A stretch of 54,679 bases of DNA from Priestia aryabhattai B8W22 (GTDB taxonomy: Bacteria; Bacillota; Bacilli; Bacillales; Bacillaceae_H), in NCBI RefSeq assembly GCF_000956595.1, contig NZ_JYOO01000031.1, positions 1 to 54,679 on the forward strand. Reading direction: 5' to 3'. A model generated the notes under the pieces. That model did no database searches, was not told the origin of the DNA, and saw nothing but the letters and a program-made list of their open reading frames with translations. How positions within the stretch are numbered: position 1 is the first letter of the stretch; each line of letters opens with the position of its first letter. This document shows, piece by piece, positions 14,425 through 23,174 of the stretch. A program made the translations under genes and the position numbers.

Positions 14425-17400
14425 CTACATACTAAGCAGTTCTCGAAGTTCTTCTTCTGTCAAACTAGAAAGCATTGTTTCTCCCGGCTGAATAACCTGT
14501 TCGATGAGTTCTTTTTTCTTTTGCTGCAAGTCGTAAATTTTTTCTTCGATGGTTCCTTGAGAAATAAGCTTGATGACCTGCACAACATTTTTTTGCCCAA
14601 TGCGGTGTGCACGGCCTGCCGCTTGTTCTTCAATAGCTGGGTTCCACCATAAGTCATATAAAATAACTGTATCGGCTCCCGTTAAATTTAAGCCTGTGCC
14701 TCCGGCTTTTAACGAGATTAAGAAAATGTCTTGTTCTCCATTATTAAATCGATCCGCCATTTCCACTCGTTCTTTTGATGGCGTCTGACCGTCTAAGTAA
14801 AAGTAAGAAAGGTTTTCTTTTTGAAGCTCTTCTCGAATAATATGAAGCATGCTTGTAAACTGCGAAAAGATTAACAAACGTTTTCCGTTGGCAACCGCAT
14901 TTCTTGTAATCTCAAGCAGCTGCTCTAATTTGCTTGAATACCCTTCGTAATTTTCAACGAATAAAGACGGATGACAGCAAATCTGGCGCAGTCTTGTTAA
15001 TCCCGCCAGGATCTTCATTCGGTTTTTATTAAAATCTTCACCGGCTAAAGATGATTTTAACTGTTCTAAATAGCCTACATATAACTCTTTTTGTTCTTTA
15101 GTGAGCTCAGATAAATGAGTTGTTTCAATTTTATCAGGCAGTTCTTTTAATACATCCTTTTTTACTCGTCGCAGTAAAAATGGTCTTACAATTCGACTGA
15201 CCTGCTCCGATGACATGTTTTTAAATTGGCGGAGCCCTGGAAATAAACCCGGAAGAATGGTCTGGAAAATTGACCAAAGCTCGTCAAGTGAGTTTTCAAT
15301 AGGCGTACCGCTCAGCGCAAAACGTTTTTTAGCTGAAATAGTCCTAACAGCTACTGCTGTTTTTGTTGTATGATTTTTAATACTCTGAGCCTCATCTAGA
15401 ATTAAAGCATGAAAATGAAGGTGCTGATACAAATCAATATCTTGACGCAGCGTTGGATAAGATGTGATCCATACGTCAGCTGTTCGTTTTAGCTTCTCCT
15501 CACGCTCACTCGGCGTTCCTGTAATGGTTTGAACCGTTAAATTCGGTGCAAATTTCTCTAATTCGTTGCGCCAGTTATAAATCAAGGAAGCCGGCACAAC
15601 AATTAAAAAGGCACTGCTATCCTCGTCATGATCTTTTTCAGATAAAATATAGGCAATGCTTTGAAGCGTTTTTCCAAGCCCCATATCATCAGCCAGTACG
15701 CCTCCTAAAGAGTAGTGAGACAGAGATTTAAACCACTTAAACCCATTGCGCTGATAATCACGCAGGGATGCCTGCAAGGATTCCGGTACTTCCCAATCCA
15801 TTTCCTCCGGAGATTTGAGCTGTGTAAGTAATGTTTTAAATGCTGAGCCAAACTTAGCAGCTGATTTATCACCCGCACTCATAATTTCTTCCACTTGCAT
15901 TCCTCTGTACAAAGGTACTTGCAATGAGTTATCCTTTAAATCTTTTTCCGTTACGTTCAGCTCACGAAACAGATTTTGAATATGTTCAAAGCCTTCATTT
16001 TCAAGAGGGATAAACGCACCGTTATCTAGACGATGATAGCTTTTCTTTTCTAAAACAGATTTTAAAACATCTTGAACAGTCTGATGATTAATGTCTCCTA
16101 AATCAAAATTAATTTCTAATAGTCCATTGCTATTTTGAATGTCAACCGTTGTTACTGGCGCAGAAAAATCCGTATAAGCATAATCTTTCATCTCATCCGT
16201 AATATACACATCCGCTATTTCATCAAGCTTTGGAACAATATGAAACAAAAATTCATATAAAGATGATTCGTCTTGATTTAAGTACAGCTGATTTTTATAA
16301 ATATTTAAAGGAGCCGTTTCAATTAAGTCCATAACGCGGTCTTCTTTTTCTAAATCTCGTATTAAGATTTTATCGTATTTTTCAGACCGGGGTGAAAATG
16401 GATTAATCGAAATCTCTCCGTAGTTGTACCGAAGCGTCACAAACAGCTGTTCATCCTCACGGTCAATAAATACTTTTGCTTTTAGTTCAGGTGCAATAAT
16501 TTGATGGGAGACTTCTTTTGCGATATCCACTTTCCCTACTTTTTTTAGTCCCGGAACAACGTGAGATAAAAAATTGCCCATCTGCTCTTCTGCTATAGGT
16601 ACGACTGGCTTCAAAGGAGCCGTTTTTCGAAGCCCTTCAAGAAGCATCCGCTGATCTTGAGATAGCTCATAAAACGTCCCTTTTAAAAATAGCCAGCCGT
16701 ATCGATCGAAAAATGAAGCTTGATGAAGTTCCGTAAAGTCTAGCTCAAACCCAGCTGCCGGGTGCTTGTTTAATTGAAACGAAAAAGGAGCTGAGCTTTC
16801 AGCAAAGATAATATTTTCATACGAATGCCCTTCATGAATAAAAGTAAAGTTTCGACCTTTAAGCAATTGAAATAACTCTTTGGCTACGATGGATGGAATG
16901 ATTAATTCTCTGTTATTTGCGGACGAACGATACATGGAATAGGAATTTTTATAAAATGATTCATTTGTCATAATATCCATCAGCAGCTCAATGATTTTCT
17001 TATCTTCTTCTATAAAAAAATGTTCCGCAGGGTCATATTCGAAGCGCTTGGTAAATTCATGAGTTTGGAATTCTTTAGCGTCTGTTAAAAATTCTTGAAT
17101 GTTTTTTACTACGTACGTCCGGTCGAAGCCTACTTTCATTTCAAGCGCTACGTACATTCCTTCTGAACGTAAAAATTCTTCTGAGTAAGACTTACAAATA
17201 AATTCTACTTTCAACGGATCTTTATCTGCATATTTTCTGTGATCGCTTATGGTTTGCTGATAGCTTGAAAATAAGTCGATAAAATGATTTACATTTTCGT
17301 ATTCTTTGCTTTGGCGAAAAGGCTTTGTTTTAATTGGCTGCGGCTTTGCGCGCTCATCGCAAATGGTTAATAAAACAGCTACTTCGTGTTTGCATTCTGA

Positions 17401-17631
17401 AAACTCGTGATAAGCAGGACAATCGCAGAATGAATAAAAAGAATTTCCTTTTTGTTCAACCATTACCGTATACATTTCCGCACCTCGAACGGATGCTGTC
17501 CACGTAGTGGTCTGTTCATTGTATTCCAAATCAAGCACACGCCCCTGCTTGTAATACGTGTGTCCTCTATAGTACGTTCTGCTTGAGTACGAATCTTTTA
17601 ATTGTTCTTTGTTTAATGTTTTATTTATCAT
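14425..17631 (-). CDS. SWIM zinc-finger SNF2-family helicase
   Basis: About 1068 aa from MINKTLNKEQLKDS. A longer frame begins at 17664 but lacks a ribosome binding site, and even the chosen start has only GGAAG 11 bases away. Domains: an N-terminal SWIM zinc finger (CDCPAYHEFSECKH, about residues 70-85), a middle helicase-associated domain, then SNF2 ATPase with ADDMGLGKTLQSIAYILS, LDEAQSIKNHTT and SGTPIENSLDELW, and a C-terminal helicase lobe ending QAAGRAHRIGQ. It is an ATP-driven DNA translocase with a likely role in DNA repair or transcription, similar to B. subtilis YwqA-type proteins. It is followed by the HAD gene in the same operon. Confidence 0.93.
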   Translation of the reverse strand: MINKTLNKEQLKDSYSSRTYYRGHTYYKQGRVLDLEYNEQTTTWTASVRGAEMYTVMVEQKGNSFYSFCDCPAYHEFSECKHEVAVLLTICDERAKPQPIKTKPFRQSKEYENVNHFIDLFSSYQQTISDHRKYADKDPLKVEFICKSYSEEFLRSEGMYVALEMKVGFDRTYVVKNIQEFLTDAKEFQTHEFTKRFEYDPAEHFFIEEDKKIIELLMDIMTNESFYKNSYSMYRSSANNRELIIPSIVAKELFQLLKGRNFTFIHEGHSYENIIFAESSAPFSFQLNKHPAAGFELDFTELHQASFFDRYGWLFLKGTFYELSQDQRMLLEGLRKTAPLKPVVPIAEEQMGNFLSHVVPGLKKVGKVDIAKEVSHQIIAPELKAKVFIDREDEQLFVTLRYNYGEISINPFSPRSEKYDKILIRDLEKEDRVMDLIETAPLNIYKNQLYLNQDESSLYEFLFHIVPKLDEIADVYITDEMKDYAYTDFSAPVTTVDIQNSNGLLEINFDLGDINHQTVQDVLKSVLEKKSYHRLDNGAFIPLENEGFEHIQNLFRELNVTEKDLKDNSLQVPLYRGMQVEEIMSAGDKSAAKFGSAFKTLLTQLKSPEEMDWEVPESLQASLRDYQRNGFKWFKSLSHYSLGGVLADDMGLGKTLQSIAYILSEKDHDEDSSAFLIVVPASLIYNWRNELEKFAPNLTVQTITGTPSEREEKLKRTADVWITSYPTLRQDIDLYQHLHFHALILDEAQSIKNHTTKTAVAVRTISAKKRFALSGTPIENSLDELWSIFQTILPGLFPGLRQFKNMSSEQVSRIVRPFLLRRVKKDVLKELPDKIETTHLSELTKEQKELYVGYLEQLKSSLAGEDFNKNRMKILAGLTRLRQICCHPSLFVENYEGYSSKLEQLLEITRNAVANGKRLLIFSQFTSMLHIIREELQKENLSYFYLDGQTPSKERVEMADRFNNGEQDIFLISLKAGGTGLNLTGADTVILYDLWWNPAIEEQAAGRAHRIGQKNVVQVIKLISQGTIEEKIYDLQQKKKELIEQVIQPGETMLSSLTEEELRELLSM

Positions 17632-17692
17632 CGCTTCACAATCTTCCAATCGCATAACAGTCAATGCTGCTGCTGTTTAATTTCTATTCAGA

Positions 17693-17733
17693 ACAAATAA
17701 TGTCCAACGTCATAAACGTTGAACATTATTTGT
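17693..17733. terminator. terminator-like hairpin
   Basis: ACAAATAATGT-C-CAACGT pairs with ACGTTG-A-ACATTATTTGT with one mismatch. It lies 3' of the MFS gene ending at 17764 and upstream of the helicase gene. Confidence 0.6.
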
Positions 17734-17763
17734 CAATTCTTCTATTATAACATGCAACAGACA

Positions 17764-18981
17764 TTATAAAACACTCTTAAGCAGTGCAGACTGTTTTCGC
17801 TGTTTTCTTTTGTAAAGTATCCAGCCTGCTCCGGCGGATGATAATAAAAGCAGGCTAAGTCCTAAAAAAGCAAGTCCTATATGATCATTAGCCGTAACGT
17901 ACGTAAAAAAGAAAATCAATAAAATACGAATCCCTAACGTAATAAAGCGAAAACAGCTGTCCACTCTTCCCACGATAATATTCGGTATTTTCTGCATCAT
18001 AAACGTATTTCGAGCTACTCTTGTACCTGCATTTGCAAAAGCAAGAAGAAACACAATAGAAAAGTAAATGGGCAGAAGCTTCATAAAGAAGATGATCGAT
18101 ATTCCGAGTGCAAAAAGGCTTATATTAAGCATAATGGTTAGCTCAGTACCTGTTCTTTTCATAATAGATACGACGAATATCCCTGCGGTTAATGCTCCGA
18201 AACCATATACGGCACTCTCAATCCCATACGCTGCTGGACTTGCTTTTAATTTTTGAGTCAGATAAATAGGAAACAAATAGTTCGTCATCATCACAGCAAC
18301 GAAAGGCATAAAAGAAAGCAGTAAAAAAATAGATACCGAGCGATTTTCTTTTATGAATGCTAATCCCTCTATCATCGCAGTGTGTTTTTTGTCGCTTCGT
18401 TCCCTGCTTTGTTTATAGGGAATACTCAATAGAAAAAGGAATGCAGCTATATACGTAGCTGCATCGACTATTAAAATCCATTGAAGCGACCAACGAGTAA
18501 TGACTAGACTGGCCAGAGCGCCTGCAAGCATACTAGATAGCTGACCTTGTATTTCCATGATACTGTTTAATGATTGAAACGCATCTTTTGAAAAAATTTC
18601 TTGATTTAACGCAAAAATCGTTGGATAAAAAAACGTGTAGTAAAGGTTTCCGGTTCCGTACAAAATGACGTAGTGAATTGTTGAATAGTCTGTAACAAAA
18701 CCAACGATAACAAATAGCATGACCGTGGTAAAACCGATAAGTTCTACCGTTAGCAATAGCTTTTTCCGTGACATTTGATCAATAAGAATGCCAATATACG
18801 GAGTAGCTGCAAAGCTAATTACCGTCATAATCAGCATAATTGTGCCAAATAGTTTATTCCCATTTGGGGACGCAACCAACAGTAAAGGAATGGCAAGCAT
18901 TGTAATACCGGAACCGATAGAGGATAAAACATTAGCAGCTACTACGGCTTGAAAGCGACGGTCTTTATAAAGCGCCTTCAT
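17764..18981 (-). CDS. MFS transporter, 405 aa
   Basis: Twelve hydrophobic segments. The intracellular loop 2-3 motif appears as YIGILIDQMSRKKLLL, which fits the MFS_3/enterobactin-exporter-like drug-efflux group. The start codon ATG overlaps the FMN reductase stop by one base (TGATG), so the two genes are translationally coupled. The substrate cannot be deduced. Pairing with a flavin quinone or azo reductase suggests shared detoxification of a redox-active compound. Confidence 0.88.
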   Translation of the reverse strand: MKALYKDRRFQAVVAANVLSSIGSGITMLAIPLLLVASPNGNKLFGTIMLIMTVISFAATPYIGILIDQMSRKKLLLTVELIGFTTVMLFVIVGFVTDYSTIHYVILYGTGNLYYTFFYPTIFALNQEIFSKDAFQSLNSIMEIQGQLSSMLAGALASLVITRWSLQWILIVDAATYIAAFLFLLSIPYKQSRERSDKKHTAMIEGLAFIKENRSVSIFLLLSFMPFVAVMMTNYLFPIYLTQKLKASPAAYGIESAVYGFGALTAGIFVVSIMKRTGTELTIMLNISLFALGISIIFFMKLLPIYFSIVFLLAFANAGTRVARNTFMMQKIPNIIVGRVDSCFRFITLGIRILLIFFFTYVTANDHIGLAFLGLSLLLLSSAGAGWILYKRKQRKQSALLKSVL

Positions 18982-19520
18982 CACACATTTTGCTTAGCTT
19001 CTAAAATTTGCTTAGATACTTGTGTATAAAGAATCAGTTCGTTAACTAATTCATGAATTCCGTCAGCTGCATTTTTTCGTAAAGTCCCTTTTTCTACGAT
19101 GTCTGCAGGGTCTAATACCAGCTGCTTAGATAGAACATTCGCATACAAAGCGCGAGCAACGGTTCTAAGGTTGTTTAAAGCATTAATGCCTCCTTTTCCT
19201 CCTCCTGCTACCGCTAAAAGTGCCACGGGTTTATGTGCAAAATACGCGCTGTTTAAAAAGTCAAACGCATTTTTTAATGCTCCGCTCATAGCTCCGTGGT
19301 ATTCCGGCGTTGCAAGTAAAATAGCATCTGCTTTTTCTATTTTTTCAATTAGCTCTTGTACTTCTTCTGTTTCATACTGATGAGGTTCACCTGTGAATAT
19401 AGGAAGCGATAATTGGCTTAAATCTAGAAAAGAACTTTGATAGCTTTTGTAAAGTTCTCTCGTCACTTGTGTTGTTCGGCCTGTTTCTCTAGGACTTCCA
19501 TTTATAATAAGTATGTTCAT
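18981..19520 (-). CDS. NADPH-dependent FMN reductase (flavodoxin fold), 179 aa
   Basis: The phosphate-binding loop NGSPRETGRTTQVT at residues 7-20 binds FMN. TPEYHGAMSGALKNAFDFL near residue 72 is the conserved second motif. AVAGGGKGGINAL follows. The family reduces quinones, azo dyes, chromate or free flavins with NAD(P)H, as B. subtilis YhdA/AzoR does. Upstream and coupled to the MFS transporter. The physiological substrate is unknown. Confidence 0.9.
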   Translation of the reverse strand: MNILIINGSPRETGRTTQVTRELYKSYQSSFLDLSQLSLPIFTGEPHQYETEEVQELIEKIEKADAILLATPEYHGAMSGALKNAFDFLNSAYFAHKPVALLAVAGGGKGGINALNNLRTVARALYANVLSKQLVLDPADIVEKGTLRKNAADGIHELVNELILYTQVSKQILEAKQNV

Positions 19521-19636
19521 ATTTATCTACTCCTCTGTCGTTTGGTTATATGTATAGTATATGGGTGATCAAACTTTTTTTCGTCCTGCTATTGATAGAA
19601 AGAAAGCTACCAATATGGACTGAGGTGAACAGAGAA

Positions 19637-19662
19637 AAACCTACAACTAAAGTCGTAGGTTA
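19637..19662 (-). terminator. intrinsic terminator of the two-component operon
   Basis: AACCTAC and GTAGGTT arms overlap the stop codon of the response regulator. The minus strand continues TTTTTC. Confidence 0.75.
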
Positions 19663-20298
19663 GGAAATTCCGTGCTGAACAGCATATAGAGCAGCTTGAG
19701 TGCGGTCTTGAACCCCAAGCTTCGATAAAATATTAGACACATGTGTTTTTACTGTTTTTTCTGTAATATGTAAGGTAGCACCAATTTCTTTGTTGCTTTT
19801 TCCTTTTGCAATTTCTTTTAATACGTCTTTTTCTCGTTTTGTTAAGTGATCAATAAAATTGACTTTCTTTTCGCTGCTTTTGGTTAACCGTGTTAGCAAG
19901 TGTGTGGTGACTTTTGGATGAAGCTGATTTTCTCCGTTCATTAGCTTTCGAATAGCAGATACAAGTTCATCTGGATCACTTTCTTTTAACTGATAGCCTG
20001 AAGCTCCAGCTTCTAGTGCCGGTATCACGTGATCTTGATCTGAAAAGCTTGTTAGAATCATGACTTGTACATGCGGTGCTTGTTTTTTTAATTCTTTTGT
20101 TGCTTCGATTCCGTCGAGAAGCGGCATCGATAAATCCATTAAAACAATATGAGGTTCTAGAGATGTCGCTAACTTTACAGCTTCTTCCCCATTAGAAGCT
20201 TCTCCTACAATTTCTAGGTCAGGCTGTGTTTGTAAGAAAAAGACAAGTCCTTTTCGGACGACGTGGTGATCATCTGCGATTAAAATCTTTATTTTCAT
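19660..20298 (-). CDS. NarL/LuxR-family response regulator (YhcZ-like), 212 aa
   Basis: Receiver domain with acidic pair DDHH at residues 9-12, phosphorylation Asp in HIVLMDLSMPLLDG (about residue 55), Thr/Ser at ILTSFSD and Lys in YQLKESDPDEL. The C-terminal LuxR helix-turn-helix is LTKREKDVLKEIAKGKSNKE with TLHITEKTVKTHVSNILSKL. It is 15 bp downstream of its sensor kinase. B. subtilis yhcYZ has the same architecture and the target genes are unknown. The adjacent FMN reductase/MFS pair lies in the same direction but beyond a terminator. Confidence 0.93.
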   Translation of the reverse strand: MKIKILIADDHHVVRKGLVFFLQTQPDLEIVGEASNGEEAVKLATSLEPHIVLMDLSMPLLDGIEATKELKKQAPHVQVMILTSFSDQDHVIPALEAGASGYQLKESDPDELVSAIRKLMNGENQLHPKVTTHLLTRLTKSSEKKVNFIDHLTKREKDVLKEIAKGKSNKEIGATLHITEKTVKTHVSNILSKLGVQDRTQAALYAVQHGIS

Positions 20299-20313
20299 GT
20301 GCGCTCCTTTCCG

Positions 20314-21432
20314 TTATGAAAGAGGAATAGATACCTCCACAACCGTTCCGTTTCCTATGCTGCTTGTAACAGATAGTTTTCCATTTAATCTTTTTATTCG
20401 CTCATGCATAGTTTTTAGCCCCAGCGTCGGCAATTCTGCTGAAGCACTATACATAAAACCATTGCCGCTATCTCGGACTTTCATGATCACTTGTTCTTTA
20501 CTTATATTTACGTTTAGATGTACCTCTGCCGTACCCGCATGCTTTCGGCAATTATTAAAAGCTTCTTGCCCAACTCTCCACAGTGTCTCTTCAATCACAG
20601 CAGGCAAAACGGACACTCCTTTAATTTGTTCTGTTACGTTAAGCCCTAGCATTTGACCATAGCTTTTTAACGCACTGACAATGCCGTTTTCTAATCCTTG
20701 AGGACGAAGCTGCCAAATTAATGCTTTCATTTCCACTTGAGCATGCTGAGCGGTTTCTTGGATTAAGGAAAAAGTCTCTTTTAACTGCACATCTTTTGCT
20801 AAGCTGCTTCCTGCTTTGGCTGTGACATTAATGGAAAACAACAGCTGATTAACAGAATCGTGAAGATCTTTGGCCAGTCTGTTTCTTTCTTCAATAAGTT
20901 TTATTTCCTGCTGAGATTGCGTCAGCTTAATTCGCTTGATAGCCGTGCCAATTTGAAGAGCGACGGATCCTAATAAATCAAGCTCTCGCTGTTCAAAATG
21001 AATTTTATGAGGGGCAGCTACATTTAATAATCCAAAGCGCTCATCTCCTGCTTGTAAAGGAACCGTTGCGTGATGGGTAACGTCGTGTGTATCTCCCCAC
21101 TCATAAATGACGGAATCTTCAAGTCTCTTGCACTCCATAATATTAGACGCTTTTTGAAGCCGGCCATCCATATACCGATCAACACACCAGCAGCTTCCGT
21201 TACACATAGGCTGAGCGGTTTTATTTAATAAAGCTGGCGGCAAATGCTGAGTAGCAACCATCTCATGTTTTCCATTTTCATCAATAAAAAAGATCCATCC
21301 TGTTTGTAAATCTGTTATTTGCAGCAGTTTTAAAAGAGCATCGTGAAGCATTGTATGTAAATTAGTGCCTTCATTTAAAATCTCGGCAATGTCTTTTAAA
21401 ATCTTAAGCTCTGAAATATGATCTTTTTCCAT
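20314..21432 (-). CDS. GAF-domain sensor histidine kinase (YhcY-like), 372 aa
   Basis: I chose ATG 21432 (MEKDHISELKIL) because AGGAGAG lies 6 bases upstream. The longer frame to 21462 has none. Residues about 20-165 are a GAF domain holding a Cys-rich loop (CNGSCWCVDRYMDG) that could bind a metal or sense redox. Next come a HisKA_3 dimerisation box (ERNRLAKDLHDSVNQLLFSI, His in D-L-H-D-S) and an HATPase_c domain (GQEAFNNCRKHAG, VRDSGNGF, GLKTMHERI). Cytoplasmic, with no membrane segment. It pairs with the response regulator downstream. Confidence 0.93.
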   Translation of the reverse strand: MEKDHISELKILKDIAEILNEGTNLHTMLHDALLKLLQITDLQTGWIFFIDENGKHEMVATQHLPPALLNKTAQPMCNGSCWCVDRYMDGRLQKASNIMECKRLEDSVIYEWGDTHDVTHHATVPLQAGDERFGLLNVAAPHKIHFEQRELDLLGSVALQIGTAIKRIKLTQSQQEIKLIEERNRLAKDLHDSVNQLLFSINVTAKAGSSLAKDVQLKETFSLIQETAQHAQVEMKALIWQLRPQGLENGIVSALKSYGQMLGLNVTEQIKGVSVLPAVIEETLWRVGQEAFNNCRKHAGTAEVHLNVNISKEQVIMKVRDSGNGFMYSASAELPTLGLKTMHERIKRLNGKLSVTSSIGNGTVVEVSIPLS

Positions 21433-21462
21433 AGCTTCTCTCCTATATGATGTATTTTCCAT

Positions 21463-21768
21463 TTTTTATTTTATCACAATTAAAGGTGATTCCGGCTAAT
21501 AGGACGTTATTTTTAAGGTGTTTTTGCTTAGGTATGTAAGAATTTTTGACATCAATAATGAAAATTTCAAAAAGTATGTCAGGTAGTTTAACAATTAGCT
21601 AGAGTCTTTATGTAAAACGAACTATACTACAGATAATTCACGTAAGAAAAGAAAAAATGAAGGGAAATGAGAAGAAAAAAATATTAAAATTAATCCATTG
21701 AAAACGCTTCCAAATATGAAGGCATAGTGCTATTATATAATTATTAACAGAATAGGGATGTGAGAAAG
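21463..21768. other. intergenic region between divergent genes
   Basis: AT-rich, no gene seen. It contains a cre-like site at 21699 and a TATAAT at 21736-21741 that could serve the rightward gene at 21769. Confidence 0.5.
21699..21712 (+). promoter_or_regulatory. candidate CcpA cre site
   Basis: TGAAAACGCTTCCA matches the cre consensus TGWAANCGNTNWCA at all but one position. It lies 24 bp upstream of a TATAAT, so CcpA could control the small gene at 21769. Confidence 0.55.
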
Positions 21769-22107
21769 ATGAATAAATTATTTTTAGAAGAGTTACGATA
21801 CATTATCTTGTGTGAAGTGCCTATGACAAAGTACCGAGTAGAGCAGCTTCAAGACAAATTTGATCAAAGCCCATACTTAATTAATGAACTTTATCAACTC
21901 CTATTCGAAAAGCGTCACATTTTAGCTTTTGTTGATGATATTGAATCATCCCTGTATGACTATATTGTGAATACAGAAATGATGGATGCCAAAACGTATT
22001 ACGGAGCTATTGCACATGTAGCAAATCTTTTCGGCGAAACGCCTACATATATAAAATGCAAAATAAAAAAATATAGACAGTCTTCGATTTCAAGTATCAG
22101 TGCCTAA
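21769..22107 (+). CDS. hypothetical protein, 112 aa
   Basis: ATG 21769, with an in-frame GTG at 21760 as the alternative. Small soluble, largely helical protein (MNKLFLEELRYIILCEVPM, RVEQLQDKFDQSPYLINELY) with no recognised family. Followed by an intrinsic terminator at 22141 and then another short helical protein, so the two may be functionally linked. A CcpA-type site upstream suggests expression tied to carbon status. Function unknown. Confidence 0.7.
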   Translation: MNKLFLEELRYIILCEVPMTKYRVEQLQDKFDQSPYLINELYQLLFEKRHILAFVDDIESSLYDYIVNTEMMDAKTYYGAIAHVANLFGETPTYIKCKIKKYRQSSISSISA

Positions 22108-22140
22108 AAGTTGTGCACAGCTGATTCAAATAAAAAGCAG

Positions 22141-22170
22141 AAAAGAAATCCTAGCACAAGGGTTTCTTTT
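22141..22170 (+). terminator. intrinsic terminator
   Basis: AAAAGAAATCCT pairs with AGGGTTTCTTTT (one G-T pair), then TTTG. Confidence 0.8.
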
Positions 22171-22202
22171 TTGTACCAATAACATATAGGGAGGAAAATA
22201 AG

Positions 22203-22487
22203 ATGAAGACATTTTTTATCACAAATCGCTATTCGTTTCTTGAAACGCAAGTAAATGAATACATGCAATCGCTACTGGTAAAAACGCCTGAACAAGTTAT
22301 TTTATATTTCGAAAGACAAATTCGAAAGTATAAAGTGTATTTACAGAAAAAACATCATTACCCAGAGTGTATGGTTCAATCTATCCACCGTTTGATTGAA
22401 GAATATTCATTAAGTATCATTAAAGTAAAAAAATATATTAGCTATCAAAACAAGCTGATGAATAAACAGCTATTAGAGCCGCAGTAA
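22203..22487 (+). CDS. hypothetical helical protein, 94 aa
   Basis: ATG with TAGGGAGGA upstream. Lys/Tyr/Gln-rich helical protein (QVILYFERQIRKYKVYLQKK) with no membrane segment and no recognised family. It lies between a terminator at 22141 and a hairpin overlapping its stop codon at 22476. Confidence 0.7.
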   Translation: MKTFFITNRYSFLETQVNEYMQSLLVKTPEQVILYFERQIRKYKVYLQKKHHYPECMVQSIHRLIEEYSLSIIKVKKYISYQNKLMNKQLLEPQ

Positions 22488-22524
22488 AACGAATCATTTT
22501 TTATGGTTCGTTTTACTGCGGCTC
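22476..22524. terminator. hairpin between convergent genes
   Basis: A perfect 18-bp inverted repeat (GAGCCGCAGTAAAACGAA and its complement) with a 13-nt loop. It includes the stop codon of the rightward gene. No U-tract follows on either strand, so termination efficiency is uncertain. Confidence 0.55.
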
Positions 22525-22531
22525 TGCCGCT

Positions 22532-23089
22532 TTATTGCTCATATTTTACTAGTAGATGCAGCACAGCGGGACGTTCTTCGAGATTTTTGTATGAGTGCGT
22601 GTGACTTCCTTCAAATTTGACCGAATCAAATTGGTTTAACTCGTATACCTCTTCTTCAATTTTTATTTCAACTCTTCCTTCCATTACCGTTGCTACTTCA
22701 ATTAATCCTTTGTGATGCGGTTCAGGACGGTATGTAGCGAGAGGCGCAAGAAAGGCTCGGTACATTTCAATCGTCGAATCCATTTGGTTTTGAAACATAA
22801 ATTCGATTTTCCACGCTTCATCTGGTCCTTTGAGAGAAAATCCTTCTCCGCACTTAGATAGGGATACTGAAGGCTCCACTGATACTAATTTGGTTAAAGG
22901 AATATTTAAACCTGTGGTTATTTTCCACATCACCCCTAAAGTAGGGTTGGTCTCTCCTCTTTCAATTTTCCCTAACGTGAGTTTGCTGACTCCTGTCTTT
23001 TCAGCTAGTTCATCCAGTGTCAAATGATTTTGTACCCTGATTTTTCGTAATTCACTGCCTACTTTTTTAATCATCTCTTCCGTATGCAT
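22532..23089 (-). CDS. XRE-family regulator with C-terminal cupin, 185 aa
   Basis: N-terminal helix-turn-helix (LRKIRVQNHLTLDELAEKTG, SKLTLGKIERGETNPTLG; residues 12-60) and C-terminal cupin_2 barrel (HHKGLIEVATVMEGRVEIKI, SVKFEGSHTHSYKN). This regulator class senses a small ligand in the cupin. It is divergent from the DMT-family exporter at 23175, across an 85-bp gap with an inverted repeat, so it very likely controls that exporter. Confidence 0.9.
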   Translation of the reverse strand: MHTEEMIKKVGSELRKIRVQNHLTLDELAEKTGVSKLTLGKIERGETNPTLGVMWKITTGLNIPLTKLVSVEPSVSLSKCGEGFSLKGPDEAWKIEFMFQNQMDSTIEMYRAFLAPLATYRPEPHHKGLIEVATVMEGRVEIKIEEEVYELNQFDSVKFEGSHTHSYKNLEERPAVLHLLVKYEQ

Positions 23090-23108
23090 TTCTTCCTTCC
23101 TTTCTGAT

Positions 23109-23155
23109 ATATATTATGATAAACTTTTTTGAGTAATTAACATATTATAATATAT
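23109..23155. promoter_or_regulatory. candidate operator between regulator and exporter
   Basis: ATATATTAT (23109-23117) and ATAATATAT (23147-23155) form an inverted repeat in the shared 85-bp promoter region. AT-rich arms make this weak evidence. Confidence 0.35.
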
Positions 23156-23174
23156 TTAATAAGGAGGGTAAACA

